From: CAWHPS01 sp963831235
GTDB taxonomy: Bacteria; Fibrobacterota; OXYB2-FULL-49-7; JAEUSG01
Direction: 5' to 3'
Length of the DNA stretch: 64,000 nucleotides
Assembly (NCBI GenBank): GCA_963831235.1
Contig: CAWHPS010000033.1
Coordinates: 248,001 to 312,000, forward strand
Shown here: positions 9,901-16,905 of the stretch, piece by piece
How positions within the stretch are numbered: position 1 is the stretch's first letter
How the letters are laid out: the number at the start of each line of letters is the position of its first letter
Notes under the pieces: generated by a model
What the model saw: the letters and a program-made list of their open reading frames with translations, nothing else
The model's database searches: none
Told to the model about the DNA's origin: nothing
Position numbers and translations under genes: made by a program

Positions 9901-10637
9901 ATCAAAACCTGTTCAAAACGGTCCTTCACACGGCGTATGCTGTCCGCAACAAAAGAAAATCGTGGGCTGTCAAAAATGGCTTCCTGTACTCCGGCAACAA
10001 AACGGAATTTCAAATCTTTGCAAACTTCACCGATTTCCCGAAGGAAATTTAAATCAAGTATCAGTTCCTGGTCTTTGCGTGAACGGAGATAATCAAGTAA
10101 TTCATCCACAACAAGAAGAAGCCCGTGGTCCGGATATTTCCGGTGAAAGGCCGTCATCATCTCTTCAAACGCGCGTTTATTGTTCGATGTCTTTTCTGCT
10201 GGCGGGAAATCATACGCCACACCCATGCTCGCCAGGCGTTCTTCAAGCTCAGCCACCAGGATATCCCGGAGCGACATGGTGGTTGCGCCGATCTCAGTCC
10301 GGACTACTTTGAATCGACCGCCTATTTTAACCGCGGCCTTAGCCACGGCTTTATCGGTCAAGATATCAGCTAATTCGGCATGTTCGGCCAACGCGGATAT
10401 TACGGACATAAGATGCGATTTACCTGTACCATAGTTGCCGACCACGAGGAACCCTTTGTTGTCCATTGGCTGGTCGAATTGGAGCTGCGGGATGATAAGA
10501 TTGATTAGTTTATCTGCCATTTCCTTGGATATGACAAAGGTGCTTACGAATTGCCGTGCGGCATTCGCTTTATCGGCGTCACGCAGTTGCACCACCGTTT
10601 CAATGGGCTCGAACTGTATCAGGTCTCCGTATTTCAT
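6909..10637 (-). CDS. brxC: BrxC-like/DUF6079 large P-loop ATPase of a BREX type 3-like system
   Basis: A 1242-residue protein starting MKYGDLIQFEP. Walker A is GNYGTGKS (67-74) and Walker B is LLLVVDELLDYL (about 173-184), with a long helical and all-alpha remainder and a CPHCG zinc-knuckle near residue 1105. Size, motif spacing and the C-terminal zinc motif match the BrxC/PglY/DUF6079 group of giant BREX ATPases. The ATG directly follows the TAA of the BrxF gene (TAAATG), with AAGGAG upstream. In BREX this ATPase is thought to act with the methyltransferase and PglZ to block phage replication; only the family assignment is supported here. Confidence 0.85.
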   Translation of the reverse strand: MKYGDLIQFEPIETVVQLRDADKANAARQFVSTFVISKEMADKLINLIIPQLQFDQPMDNKGFLVVGNYGTGKSHLMSVISALAEHAELADILTDKAVAKAAVKIGGRFKVVRTEIGATTMSLRDILVAELEERLASMGVAYDFPPAEKTSNNKRAFEEMMTAFHRKYPDHGLLLVVDELLDYLRSRKDQELILDLNFLREIGEVCKDLKFRFVAGVQEAIFDSPRFSFVADSIRRVKDRFEQVLIAPNDLKHVVAERLLKKTSEQQAKIREYLIPFTKFYGRMNERMDDFVRLFPIHPDYIDTFGRVTAVEKREVLKTLSLAMKKVLNDEVPKDNPGLIAYDSYWITLRENPSFRAVPDIRAVIECSQVLEARVQQAFTRPAYRPIALRVIHALSVHRLTTRDIYAPLGATAEELRDTLCLYQPGIEDLGGTPADDLLSQVETVLKEVHKTVNGQFISSNLDNRQYYLDLKKTDDYDALIEKKSDSLDPSQLDRYYYEALKRVMECTDLTYVTGYKIWQHEIEWLERKASRQGYLFFGAPNQRSTAVPPRDFYIYFIQPFDTPHYKDEKKSDELMLRLTNEDDAFRDSIKKYAAALELASTSSGHAKTTYESKSSGFLRDLVAWLQKNMMAAFDVTHQGRTKSITEWTKGKSIRDLSGIASHERVNFRDLINTVSGICLEANFKEQAPEYPVFSILITGANRTQAAQDALRAIAGQNRTKQATAVLDALELLDGERLNPYRSKYAKYILDIVKSKGLGQVVNHGELVQSIYSIEFLAPDLYRLEPEWITVLLASLVYSGDLVLSIPGKKFDATGLQQMAGTGIDELIQFKHIERPKDWNIPALKAVFEMLGKAPGMAQLVTQGNEEPVQEMLAAAMSVVKRIVLAEQVLQGGMPFWGRGLLSAEEIQARRDQLGETKSFLESLQTYTTPGKLKNFRYEAQDVISQEKGLDALREIEALQELLSDLGPTAAYLTTAEAIFPAGHEWVASMKAAHDDILSQITSPAKRGAATFRQQTARKLADIKKSFIQVYLGMHTKARLGVNEDRRKGQMIADDRLKVLQKLSTIDLMPRQQLVDFQNRLAELKSCFALTERELENTALCPHCGYKPGEWTGGGSAASSLSQMDEVLDKHVDGWCRTLLVNLNDPTTKDNLALLKPGQRKLVDGFIKKKALPDDISQDFIQALKEALSGLTKVTIKVENLRNAIFAGGAPATPAEMKKRFEEYLDSLTKGKEPGKVRIVLE

Positions 10638-11147
10638 TTATTCTGCTCCTTGGGATGACAAGGTTAAATTGACGCCTTCGATCGGAATGATGGTCAAATC
10701 TCGTAAAGGGTACTGTCTGAATTCAGGGTGACCTGGTGCGGCGTAAAAAAGGTTTTCGGTGTTTATTTGTCCATTCCAAGATGCGACAATAGTTTTGTTA
10801 CGGGATAAACCCTGAAGGATTCGTAAGGGATCTTGATTCAAGTGGACATCGAATAAAATCTCGTTGTTGTCGAGAAGAATTTCTTCCCGCCCGGCATCTT
10901 TGATAATTTGATCCAAAATCTTCTGTGTTTGCAGATAACGTTGTCGCTCGGTGAGTTCAAGCAGTCGCTTGGATAATTCATAATTGACATTAATGAGCGG
11001 GGCATTGATTCGCTCTTTAATTTCCTGAAGAACAGAAGTCTTACCTTTTCCTGCCGGGGCAACCAGTAAAACAAGCCGATTGTACAGCTCTTTTATCTGG
11101 CCGATACTTTGAATAACTTTATCAGGGAGTGACTCCATAAATGCCAT
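10638..11147 (-). CDS. brxF: BrxF-like small P-loop protein (BREX type 3)
   Basis: A 169-residue protein with Walker A APAGKGKTS near residue 33 and an acidic LLDNNEILF stretch in the Walker B position. BrxF is a 150-170 residue P-loop protein that opens BREX type 3 operons directly upstream of brxC, and this gene has the same size, order and spacing. It is the first gene of the minus-strand operon; the 250 bases before it are divergent with the next plus-strand gene. The start is supported only by a weak GGA upstream. Confidence 0.75.
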   Translation of the reverse strand: MAFMESLPDKVIQSIGQIKELYNRLVLLVAPAGKGKTSVLQEIKERINAPLINVNYELSKRLLELTERQRYLQTQKILDQIIKDAGREEILLDNNEILFDVHLNQDPLRILQGLSRNKTIVASWNGQINTENLFYAAPGHPEFRQYPLRDLTIIPIEGVNLTLSSQGAE

Positions 11148-11399
11148 GTTTTTCCAGAATCAGACACCTTTACCCACAATGTTGGGGTAACAATTCAAAT
11201 GGCCGTTTCTGGGAATGAAAAGGTGAAGGAAAGTATAATAAAAACACAGTACAATATTAAAATCATAATTTTTAAAAAGGCACGCTCCTTTTTTCTTAAG
11301 AATACTGCTATGTGACGATCAGGGTTGCTCCAAAATCTTGTATTATTGTGTTTGCCTTTGCGTTTTGTATAAATTATTACTGAAGAAATAGGAGGAACC
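11148..11399. promoter_or_regulatory. Divergent promoter region between defence operon and clamp-like gene
   Basis: AT-rich 252-nt spacer between two divergent genes. For the plus-strand gene a candidate TTGTGT - 16 nt - TATAAA lies at about 11347-11374, followed by AGGAGG 5 nt before the ATG at 11400. A minus-strand promoter for the defence operon must also lie here; no convincing -35/-10 pair was picked by eye. Confidence 0.4.
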
Positions 11400-11963
11400 A
11401 TGCCCAGTTTAAATGTTACTCAAGCGGATCTGATAAAAGCATTTAAAGCAGTCGGTAAGTACTTTAAAAAGAAAACTTGTGACGATGTATTTTTTTCATT
11501 TAACGACAATAAATTAAATATCCGATCACCGGAAATATGCGTTACTATTCCAGCTATCGGTGACTGGTCTGGGCAGGCAATTGTATCGGCACGATTTATT
11601 AAAGCTTTTGTTTTGGAACCGCCAGTATCTGATCCGGTAAATATTAAAATTATTGACAGCTCCATGGTTATTGAAACACTGTCTGTACCCTGTATCTGGA
11701 ATTCTATTCCATGTGTTGGAATTGTTTTGCCTCCATTTTCAGAATCCAAGGTGGTATTAAGTGTCAGCTATAACTATACACCGGAAGAGATAAGAAAATC
11801 AGGATTAACAGAGATTGTATCATTAGTTGAGAAAAAGCGCGATCTATGTATATCAAAAGCCCATGAGCACCTTGAAATATTCGGGGTCTCTCAAAATGAT
11901 ATCCGGCAATTGATAGATGAGAAAATTAAAGTGATGCCGCGGCTTGATCTGAAAATGGAATAG
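11400..11963 (+). CDS. Small sliding-clamp-like protein
   Basis: A 187-residue protein with AGGAGG before its ATG. Residues about 8-110 read like one DNA-clamp repeat: a helix DLIKAFKAVGKYF, then short strands (FFSFNDNKLNIRS, ICVTIPAIG), then a second helix VSARFIKAF and paired strands (VNIKIIDSSMVIET). This is the pattern of a DnaN domain, but the protein is half the length of a clamp subunit. The C-terminal part is helical (QLIDEKIKVMP). No clear catalytic residues. The similarity is a reading by eye; it may act as a clamp-like or clamp-binding partner. It is divergent from the BREX-like operon and followed 54 nt later by a HEPN gene. Confidence 0.5.
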   Translation: MPSLNVTQADLIKAFKAVGKYFKKKTCDDVFFSFNDNKLNIRSPEICVTIPAIGDWSGQAIVSARFIKAFVLEPPVSDPVNIKIIDSSMVIETLSVPCIWNSIPCVGIVLPPFSESKVVLSVSYNYTPEEIRKSGLTEIVSLVEKKRDLCISKAHEHLEIFGVSQNDIRQLIDEKIKVMPRLDLKME

Positions 11964-12017
11964 ATCACAAAATCCTGCAATGAGTAGCAGAAAAGTAAAA
12001 AGTCATAATAATAATCT

Positions 12018-13433
12018 ATGAGAAAAAACCGGACAGTAGAACTACCTGTAAATATCTATAATCTGGGCAAAATGACAGAAGGTGTTTTTTGCAGAATTGA
12101 AGTTCCGAATTATGCTGGCGAAGATATCACAATTTTACTTTTTCCTACTGAACAACAATATTTATCAATCGGTCGTGCAGCACATTTTTCCATTGAAGGA
12201 ACGGTCAAAACAGGCGACTTAATTCATCTGCATATCAAAAGTGATGACGTTTGGGGAAATAAGATCGAATCCAAACACATAACCCCGACTTTAACACATA
12301 CTATTATATATGCACAGGCATTAAATATTTCAATTTGTGAGGTCTTTGCTCATGATGTAACGACATTAGCAGATGATTCAGTAAAATTCAAGGGACACTT
12401 CCTTTTATCAGACAGTACACTATTAAAACCATTTAAAATCTTTACAAATTCGTATACAGGGGAAAGAACACTTGATAAAAATCATGCCGTGGTATTCTCT
12501 TTGGAAGATGGTTTAAACTTCGAATTCGACACTTATTACAAACACGACACAATTGACAATACTTCATCAACATATCCTTTCCTTGTCGCGGTACTAAAAA
12601 CAGACCATACTCTAAATGAAATTGAGTCTATAGAGAACAAATTAAATGATTTGCTCCTCCTATCCTCATTTGCGGAAACAAAACGAATCTTATGTTATGG
12701 CAAGGAACTGTTTACTGAGAAATATAAATTAGCAACTTTCGAGAAAAAGGGGACAGCAGACACCCCTGAACAATTTGAAACAATTATAGACATGCAGCAT
12801 TTTGAAAGTTTTTTGCAATCAGCGTATAAGGAATTGAATAGGACTCCATTTAAGCAAGATATTATTCAAGCAATATATGGTCTGACATCCCGTGGAGTGG
12901 CGCTTGAATATTCATTTATTTCTTTATTCGCATCTCTCGAATCAATTATTACCTCGTTCAAGAAGCATAATGAGATTGACAGGATATTCGACGAATCGGA
13001 ATGGAAGCTTGTCAAAGACGGCTTAAAAATAAGCCTAAGATCCGATAGCGTTTTAAAAAACGATAGTCCTAAAAGAGCTCTTGTTTATGAGAAACTGGAA
13101 GAATTAAATAGACCATCTTTTAAACATGGGATAGGATCCCTAATTAACACTTATAAGATTCCGCTCGAAGGGTTATGGCCAATCATTGGCAAAAACAACG
13201 AAATCTCATTATTGGAAATAAGAAATCGTCTTGTTCATGGTGAAAGCCATGCAAGTTTTAATCCTGTAGCACTTCATGTTGCTTCTATTCATTTAGTATG
13301 GTCAATTCAAAGAATAATTTTAGGCTTACTTGGTTGGGATGTGGAAAATACGAATATTGCGTCAAAGAAAATATGCAACCATAATGCTTTTAAACAAGTA
13401 AGCGAAATGATGAATATGATGAGTATCGGTTAA
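12018..13433 (+). CDS. HEPN-domain protein, ApeA-like putative abortive-infection RNase
   Basis: A 471-residue protein. The N-terminal 300 residues are beta-rich (strands such as EGVFCRIEVPNY, ITILLFPTEQQ) and could correspond to the ApeA N-terminal domain. The C-terminal part is helical and contains EIRNRLVHGES, with R402-x4-H407, the Rx4-6H signature of HEPN ribonucleases. ApeA is a HEPN anti-phage protein of this two-part layout. Gene position next to a BREX/IetAS-like operon supports a defence role. The Shine-Dalgarno is weak; the gene follows the clamp-like gene by 54 nt and may be co-transcribed. Catalytic activity is inferred, not shown. Confidence 0.6.
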   Translation: MRKNRTVELPVNIYNLGKMTEGVFCRIEVPNYAGEDITILLFPTEQQYLSIGRAAHFSIEGTVKTGDLIHLHIKSDDVWGNKIESKHITPTLTHTIIYAQALNISICEVFAHDVTTLADDSVKFKGHFLLSDSTLLKPFKIFTNSYTGERTLDKNHAVVFSLEDGLNFEFDTYYKHDTIDNTSSTYPFLVAVLKTDHTLNEIESIENKLNDLLLLSSFAETKRILCYGKELFTEKYKLATFEKKGTADTPEQFETIIDMQHFESFLQSAYKELNRTPFKQDIIQAIYGLTSRGVALEYSFISLFASLESIITSFKKHNEIDRIFDESEWKLVKDGLKISLRSDSVLKNDSPKRALVYEKLEELNRPSFKHGIGSLINTYKIPLEGLWPIIGKNNEISLLEIRNRLVHGESHASFNPVALHVASIHLVWSIQRIILGLLGWDVENTNIASKKICNHNAFKQVSEMMNMMSIG

Positions 13434-13574
13434 AACAATACAAAAAATGTTTTTAAAAAGATGTGCCGTCGCCCATTCTTGGGTAAATCAGAGTGCAAAT
13501 CAAAATCAAAAGACATCTTATAAAATGGTTCCTGTTTATACTGATTCTAAGATAGTTTAACATTCGTTAAAAAT

Positions 13575-13612
13575 AAAACACCCCAGCGATATGAAAGCCG
13601 GGGTGTTATTTT
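13575..13612. terminator. Bidirectional intrinsic terminator
   Basis: The arms AACACCCC and GGGGTGTT enclose a 15-nt loop, with A-run upstream and ATTTT downstream, so it works on both strands. It lies between the convergent HEPN gene (plus) and the 109-residue gene (minus). Confidence 0.8.
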
Positions 13613-13625
13613 CCAGGTCTAACTA

Positions 13626-13955
13626 TTATGGCAGATAATCTATCCGACCTTTGTCATACATGCCTATCATTTCACGGATAAAGGTCTTTTTCCGTCGTGA
13701 TGGCACGAGTTTTTTGCAACCGGGAAGATGCTTTTTGAACCATTCCCAGGCCGCATCAATGTCTTCATTGGCAAGGGCGACGCTAAATTCCTTAAGAACT
13801 TTATCGTCTGCATCTGGAAGTACCCTGTCCAAGTGTAGTGATAAATGGAAGGCCGGGGTGGCATATCCAACCCGTCCATTTGTTTTTGCTTCAGCACACC
13901 CACCAATAAAAAAGCCTGGGACGCGATAAGATACATTTTTATTTTGTTTTTTCAT
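13626..13955 (-). CDS. Hypothetical protein, 109 aa
   Basis: ATG at 13955 is preceded by GAAAGGG. The product is basic at both ends (MKKQNKNVS..., SRRKKTFIREM) with a central helical WEWFKKHLPGCKKL stretch; the first 35 residues hold a GG-C-A sequence but no recognisable motif. No family is recognised. It is convergent with the HEPN gene and isolated by 541 nt upstream, so it is likely its own transcript. Confidence 0.6.
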   Translation of the reverse strand: MKKQNKNVSYRVPGFFIGGCAEAKTNGRVGYATPAFHLSLHLDRVLPDADDKVLKEFSVALANEDIDAAWEWFKKHLPGCKKLVPSRRKKTFIREMIGMYDKGRIDYLP

Positions 13956-14496
13956 TTTATTTCCCTTTCTAAATTAACGTTATTTTGTTTGTATGATCAC
14001 GTCCAGATTACAAGGGGAAATAAAAAATAGGAAGACCTACTTTACTTCCATCTCAAAATCTGAGACTAAGTATAGTCCGACAGGCGCTTTCTGCCGGTTT
14101 ATCTTCCATCCGGTTGTTATTTGCATCGCCAGACTGGCGCGAAAAAAACCTCCAAAAAAAAAGCGAACAATTATTTTAAAACATTTTATTGAGCTTTCCC
14201 TCCTTCCTTTTAAAATGATTAGTTCTTTACTTGTTAATCTATATTAATTTTGTACATAAGTCAATTTTATCTCTTATTATCAGGAATGCTGTAATCAATT
14301 TTAAGCACTCTTCTTTCGCTTGCGAATTTCTATTATAGACATAACATGGATGACATAGGAAGCTATAGTCACCATTGATAAGCGAAGCTTCAACAATAAG
14401 AGGCCACTTTTACTGGAATAATTGTTATTCTTACGCATTTCCTGACATAAGATTCTTGATAGCAATTAACCCCGCTTTCCTAAAGAAAGGATATCT
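13956..14496. other. Intergenic, 541 nt, no gene seen
   Basis: AT-rich stretch with poly-A tracts (about 14147-14178). It presumably carries the minus-strand promoter of the 109-residue gene and the plus-strand promoter of the following small-gene module, which starts after an AAAGAAAGGA ribosome-binding site. No convincing open frame or RNA gene. Confidence 0.5.
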
Positions 14497-14730
14497 ATGG
14501 AAATTACCGACCTTACCATAATCCCTGAAAAAGCCCATCCTTCTCACATTGCCTGTTGCACCGTTACTTTCGATAGCGCCCTTATAATCTCTGGCATTCA
14601 CATCCGTGAAAATAAGAATGGCATTTACGTCCAGTTCCCTTCCGCCTTCAACTTTACCGATGAAGAGTATCGCAAGGAAGCATCAAATCGCATTCTCGCT
14701 ACTTATGTAATCAATCATTGTTCTGAATAA
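14497..14730 (+). CDS. Small hypothetical protein of the plus-strand module, 77 aa
   Basis: ATG at 14497 follows AAAGAAAGGATATCT, a good Shine-Dalgarno. The product has alternating strands (CTVTFDSALIISGIHIRENKNGIYVQFPS), which suggests a small beta-rich domain. It resembles SpoVG-like proteins (ITDLTIIP...HIACCTVTFDSALIISGIHIRENKNGIYVQFPS), i.e. a C-x-V-x-F / I-x-G-I-x-I pattern ending in an FPS motif, so SpoVG-type nucleic-acid binding is a reasonable guess. First gene of a run of small plus-strand genes. Confidence 0.55.
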   Translation: MEITDLTIIPEKAHPSHIACCTVTFDSALIISGIHIRENKNGIYVQFPSAFNFTDEEYRKEASNRILATYVINHCSE

Positions 14731-14741
14731 AGGCAGCTGCC

Positions 14742-14804
14742 GCCTGCCCATACGGAGAAAGCTTGAGAAATTTCTTAAGCTTGAGGACCCGTTATGTGGC
14801 AGGC
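14742..14804 (+). promoter_or_regulatory. Long structured hairpin with central palindrome
   Basis: Outer arms GCCTGCC and GGCAGGC extend inward (CATA-CGG against CCGTTATG with bulges), and the centre is a near-perfect 24-nt palindrome built on AAGCTTGAGAAA. It sits 47 nt before the next ATG and lacks a T-run, so it is not a simple terminator; RNA processing or a protein-binding site is possible. Confidence 0.6.
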
Positions 14805-14850
14805 ATTCTTTTCTCGTTCACAATAAACCTAAAACCAAAGGAGTTTCACT

Positions 14851-15075
14851 ATGCAAGCAGTCAAGATTCAAGCAGGCTTTTCTGAAAAAGCCTCGCAAAA
14901 TTACAATTCTCAACAATTCAGCGTCTCGCTCGAAATGGAATGCCACATCAACGGCACCACCCATGAAATAGAAGATGCTGCGGCCAAATTATTCACTCTC
15001 TGCCGTAAGATTGTCGCAAACGAGAAAAGTACAAAGGCTACCTCAGAAGCCACCATTAAACATGAATCAACCTGA
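14851..15075 (+). CDS. Phage-type small protein, N-terminal half of an annealing-associated family
   Basis: 74 residues, AAAGGAG before the ATG. The sequence (KIQAGFSEKASQNYNSQQFSVS, then EDAAAKLFTLCRKIV) reads like the N-terminal domain of phage or plasmid proteins that elsewhere are joined to a C-terminal domain of the kind coded by the next gene. The next ATG lies within its last codons in another frame. I read the two as a split gene or a coupled pair; the molecular role is not known. Confidence 0.5.
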   Translation: MQAVKIQAGFSEKASQNYNSQQFSVSLEMECHINGTTHEIEDAAAKLFTLCRKIVANEKSTKATSEATIKHEST

Positions 15076-15259
15076 CGGTAATGATTTACCGCCGGCAAGC
15101 GCAAAACAGATCGGCGCTATATTCGCCATAGGCAAGTCTATCGGGCTTGATAAGGCTCAGCTTGAAGATATGGCAGGCACAACCATATCCTCAACATGCC
15201 TGAGCAGTAAGGCAGCTTCAAGGATAATCGAATCCTTGAAAAAGAAACAGGCGGCCTAA
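15062..15259 (+). CDS. Small C-terminal-type domain protein of the recombination module
   Basis: 65 residues (MNQPDGNDLPPASAKQ...). The pattern SAKQIGAIFAIGKSIGLD, a short insert, then LSSKAASRIIESLKK is the common C-terminal helical domain found at the end of phage recombination or single-strand annealing proteins. The ATG at 15062 overlaps the previous gene by 14 nt. An upstream ATG at 14975 is in frame but would overlap the previous gene by 100 nt. The last codons run ttg-aaa-aag-aaa before the stop, an A-rich stretch relevant to the next gene. Confidence 0.5.
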   Translation: MNQPDGNDLPPASAKQIGAIFAIGKSIGLDKAQLEDMAGTTISSTCLSSKAASRIIESLKKKQAA

Positions 15260-16017
15260 TTTGCGTATACAGTGTAAAAAGCCTGAGCTATTCCACATAT
15301 AGCCAATTTCTTGGCCGTCCTGAAGCAGTTTGGCTCAGTAAAATCAAACGTGAAAAGTCTGTCGGGGTTTCTTCCAATTTGGCTTTCGGTTCAGCTATAC
15401 ACAGTGCGGCTGAAATACTCTACCGTAACCTCATGGTCGTCAAAAAGGTCCCGCCAAATGAGTATCTGCTACGTGTATTCAAAGGCGCTTATGAATCCTT
15501 TCCAGAAGACCAGCTTATCTACGGTGAGAAAGCGTCAAAAGCAGACCTGTTTAAGACCGCAGAACAGATTATAGGTCTACTGTCAGATGAAACCCCACCA
15601 GCCAATATCGTGGCCGTTGAGGAAGCAAAGGTCGTTGACTTGGATGCCCTGAAAATTATCCAGCGTGTTGACCTTGTCACCCGTTCCGAAGGGGACAATG
15701 TTCTAACGCTATGGGATCTAAAGACAGCGGCCCGCAGATATGGCGATGAGGAAAAAGCTAAAGCTCAGGAGCAACTTTCCTTGTATGCAGTTGCATACGA
15801 TGAACCTGTTCGGTTAAAGGCAAAGGTGCTTCTGAAGCAAAAGACACCTTCTATTGAGAATGTGGACCTAGAGTATAATCCAGACCAGGGGCCTGCGGTT
15901 GTTTCTGAAATATGTAATGTGAAACATGCAATAGAAAATGGTGTACACTATAAAATCAGGTCCTTCCGCTGTCAAACGTGCGGATACAAGCATCTATGCA
16001 GGCCAGAGCTTGCATAA
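15259..16017 (+). CDS. PD-(D/E)XK nuclease, RecB/Cas4-like, non-canonical start
   Basis: The frame codes for LSYSTYSQFLGRPEAVW, AFGSAIHSAAE (motif I His), RVDLV (motif II Asp), LWDLKTA (motif III D-x-K) and a C-terminal CQTCGYKHLC cysteine cluster, the layout of RecB/Cas4-type exonucleases. The first conventional start, TTG at 15379, would remove the conserved N-terminal SYS helix. Upstream in frame there is no ATG, GTG or TTG until a stop at 15208, so ATT at 15259, CTG at 15283 or a -1 frameshift from the previous gene must supply the N-terminus. The first cysteine of the Fe-S type cluster is replaced by Gly (FLGRP). Confidence 0.65.
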   Translation: MCVYSVKSLSYSTYSQFLGRPEAVWLSKIKREKSVGVSSNLAFGSAIHSAAEILYRNLMVVKKVPPNEYLLRVFKGAYESFPEDQLIYGEKASKADLFKTAEQIIGLLSDETPPANIVAVEEAKVVDLDALKIIQRVDLVTRSEGDNVLTLWDLKTAARRYGDEEKAKAQEQLSLYAVAYDEPVRLKAKVLLKQKTPSIENVDLEYNPDQGPAVVSEICNVKHAIENGVHYKIRSFRCQTCGYKHLCRPELA

Positions 16018-16044
16018 AACTCATAAACAGAAAGGAATAAACAA

Positions 16045-16212
16045 ATGACAGAAGTTCGTTGTCCCCGCTGTAAAACAGCAAGGTTTGAGGTCATAGGTAA
16101 ATTCATCCTGGGTGAAAAGCTATTCTTGGCCTACCATCCTGACACACAGCCGGAACCCTGCCGGAAATGTGGGTATATCTTCAATCACCAACCAGAACAA
16201 CAGGTGGCATAG
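16045..16212 (+). CDS. Zinc-ribbon mini-protein, 55 aa
   Basis: ATG at 16045 follows AGAAAGGAAT. The translation begins MTEVRCPRCKTARFE and later has EPCRKCGYIF, giving two CxxC knuckles 30 residues apart, a typical small zinc ribbon. It ends one base before the next ATG, so both are on one transcript. DNA or RNA binding is possible; no finer call. Confidence 0.7.
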   Translation: MTEVRCPRCKTARFEVIGKFILGEKLFLAYHPDTQPEPCRKCGYIFNHQPEQQVA

Positions 16213-16213
16213 G

Positions 16214-16501
16214 ATGGGAAAACTACATTGCATCTTATGCGACCATGAAACAAGTGATCCCGAAATAATCACTCACATCAACACATTCCATAACGGCCTT
16301 AATGCTTATTTCAAGTTGTTTCCATCTGTTCATGTTGTGTCAGAGGACCTTATGGCTGCAATAGCTGGTAAGTACCTCTCTCCTTCTGCTGACATTAAAT
16401 GCATACTTGATAGTCTATCCGATGATGACAAGGTGTTGGTCGCCACGTATCACACGTTGGGGCTGCCTGTCAGGTCGGAGATAATCATATCCGAGGAATA
16501 A
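16214..16501 (+). CDS. Small zinc-finger-like protein, 95 aa
   Basis: Starting at the ATG at 16214, the N-terminus reads CILCDHETSDPEIITHINTFH, a C-x2-C-x11-H-x4-H pattern close to a C2H2 finger. The remaining 70 residues are helical and acidic (SPSADIKCILDSLSDDDK). An in-frame ATG at 16112 would run through the previous gene and is less likely. It follows the zinc-ribbon gene by a single base. Confidence 0.65.
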   Translation: MGKLHCILCDHETSDPEIITHINTFHNGLNAYFKLFPSVHVVSEDLMAAIAGKYLSPSADIKCILDSLSDDDKVLVATYHTLGLPVRSEIIISEE

Positions 16502-16541
16502 TCCCTATAACCTTAACATTCTGAAAGGGGTGATTGACAAA

Positions 16542-16637
16542 ATGAACCCGAAGATCGCAAAAATCGTGCTGGGCACGATAATGGCAATTGGCGGCAACAT
16601 TCTGCTTGCTGCAGGATCCCGAAACCCACAGGAGTAA
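16542..16637 (+). CDS. 31-residue membrane mini-protein
   Basis: ATG at 16542 is preceded by GAAAGGGGTG. The peptide has a basic start (MNPKIAKI) and one hydrophobic segment (VLGTIMAIGGNILLAAG), as in small inner-membrane peptides of phages and plasmids. The next gene starts 2 nt after the stop. Expression is not certain at this size. Confidence 0.4.
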   Translation: MNPKIAKIVLGTIMAIGGNILLAAGSRNPQE

Positions 16638-16639
16638 TC

Positions 16640-16843
16640 ATGACCTTTGAACAGCAACTTGAGCTTCTGGAACGGGCTATACGCCTTTGCCAGGAAACTC
16701 TGAAAATGGTAATTGCCTGGAAGCTTGTTGACGAAATATGCAAGACAACTGAAGAAGATGTTCGTCAAGGTTTGTCCGCAACCCTTGCCAATGTCCTTCA
16801 GTGTGGTCTGCCCATACAACAGCTCAGGCCTGATTACTACTGA
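16640..16843 (+). CDS. Small hypothetical protein, 67 aa
   Basis: AGGAGTAATC precedes the ATG. The product is all-helical (FEQQLELLERAIRLCQETLKMVIAWKL) with a C-terminal TLANVLQCGLP stretch. No family recognised. It ends just before a strong terminator and closes the small-gene run that starts at 16045. Confidence 0.6.
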   Translation: MTFEQQLELLERAIRLCQETLKMVIAWKLVDEICKTTEEDVRQGLSATLANVLQCGLPIQQLRPDYY

Positions 16844-16845
16844 CA

Positions 16846-16884
16846 ACGGGCCGTCCTGGGAGTAATTCTCAGGGCGGCCTTTTT
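16846..16884 (+). terminator. Intrinsic terminator
   Basis: GGCCGTCCTG pairs with CAGGGCGGCC (one G-U) around a loop, followed by TTTTTCATTTT. It closes the small-gene transcript before the next gene, whose AAAGGAG starts just after. Confidence 0.8.
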
Positions 16885-16905
16885 CATTTTAAGAAAGGAG
16901 CCTTA

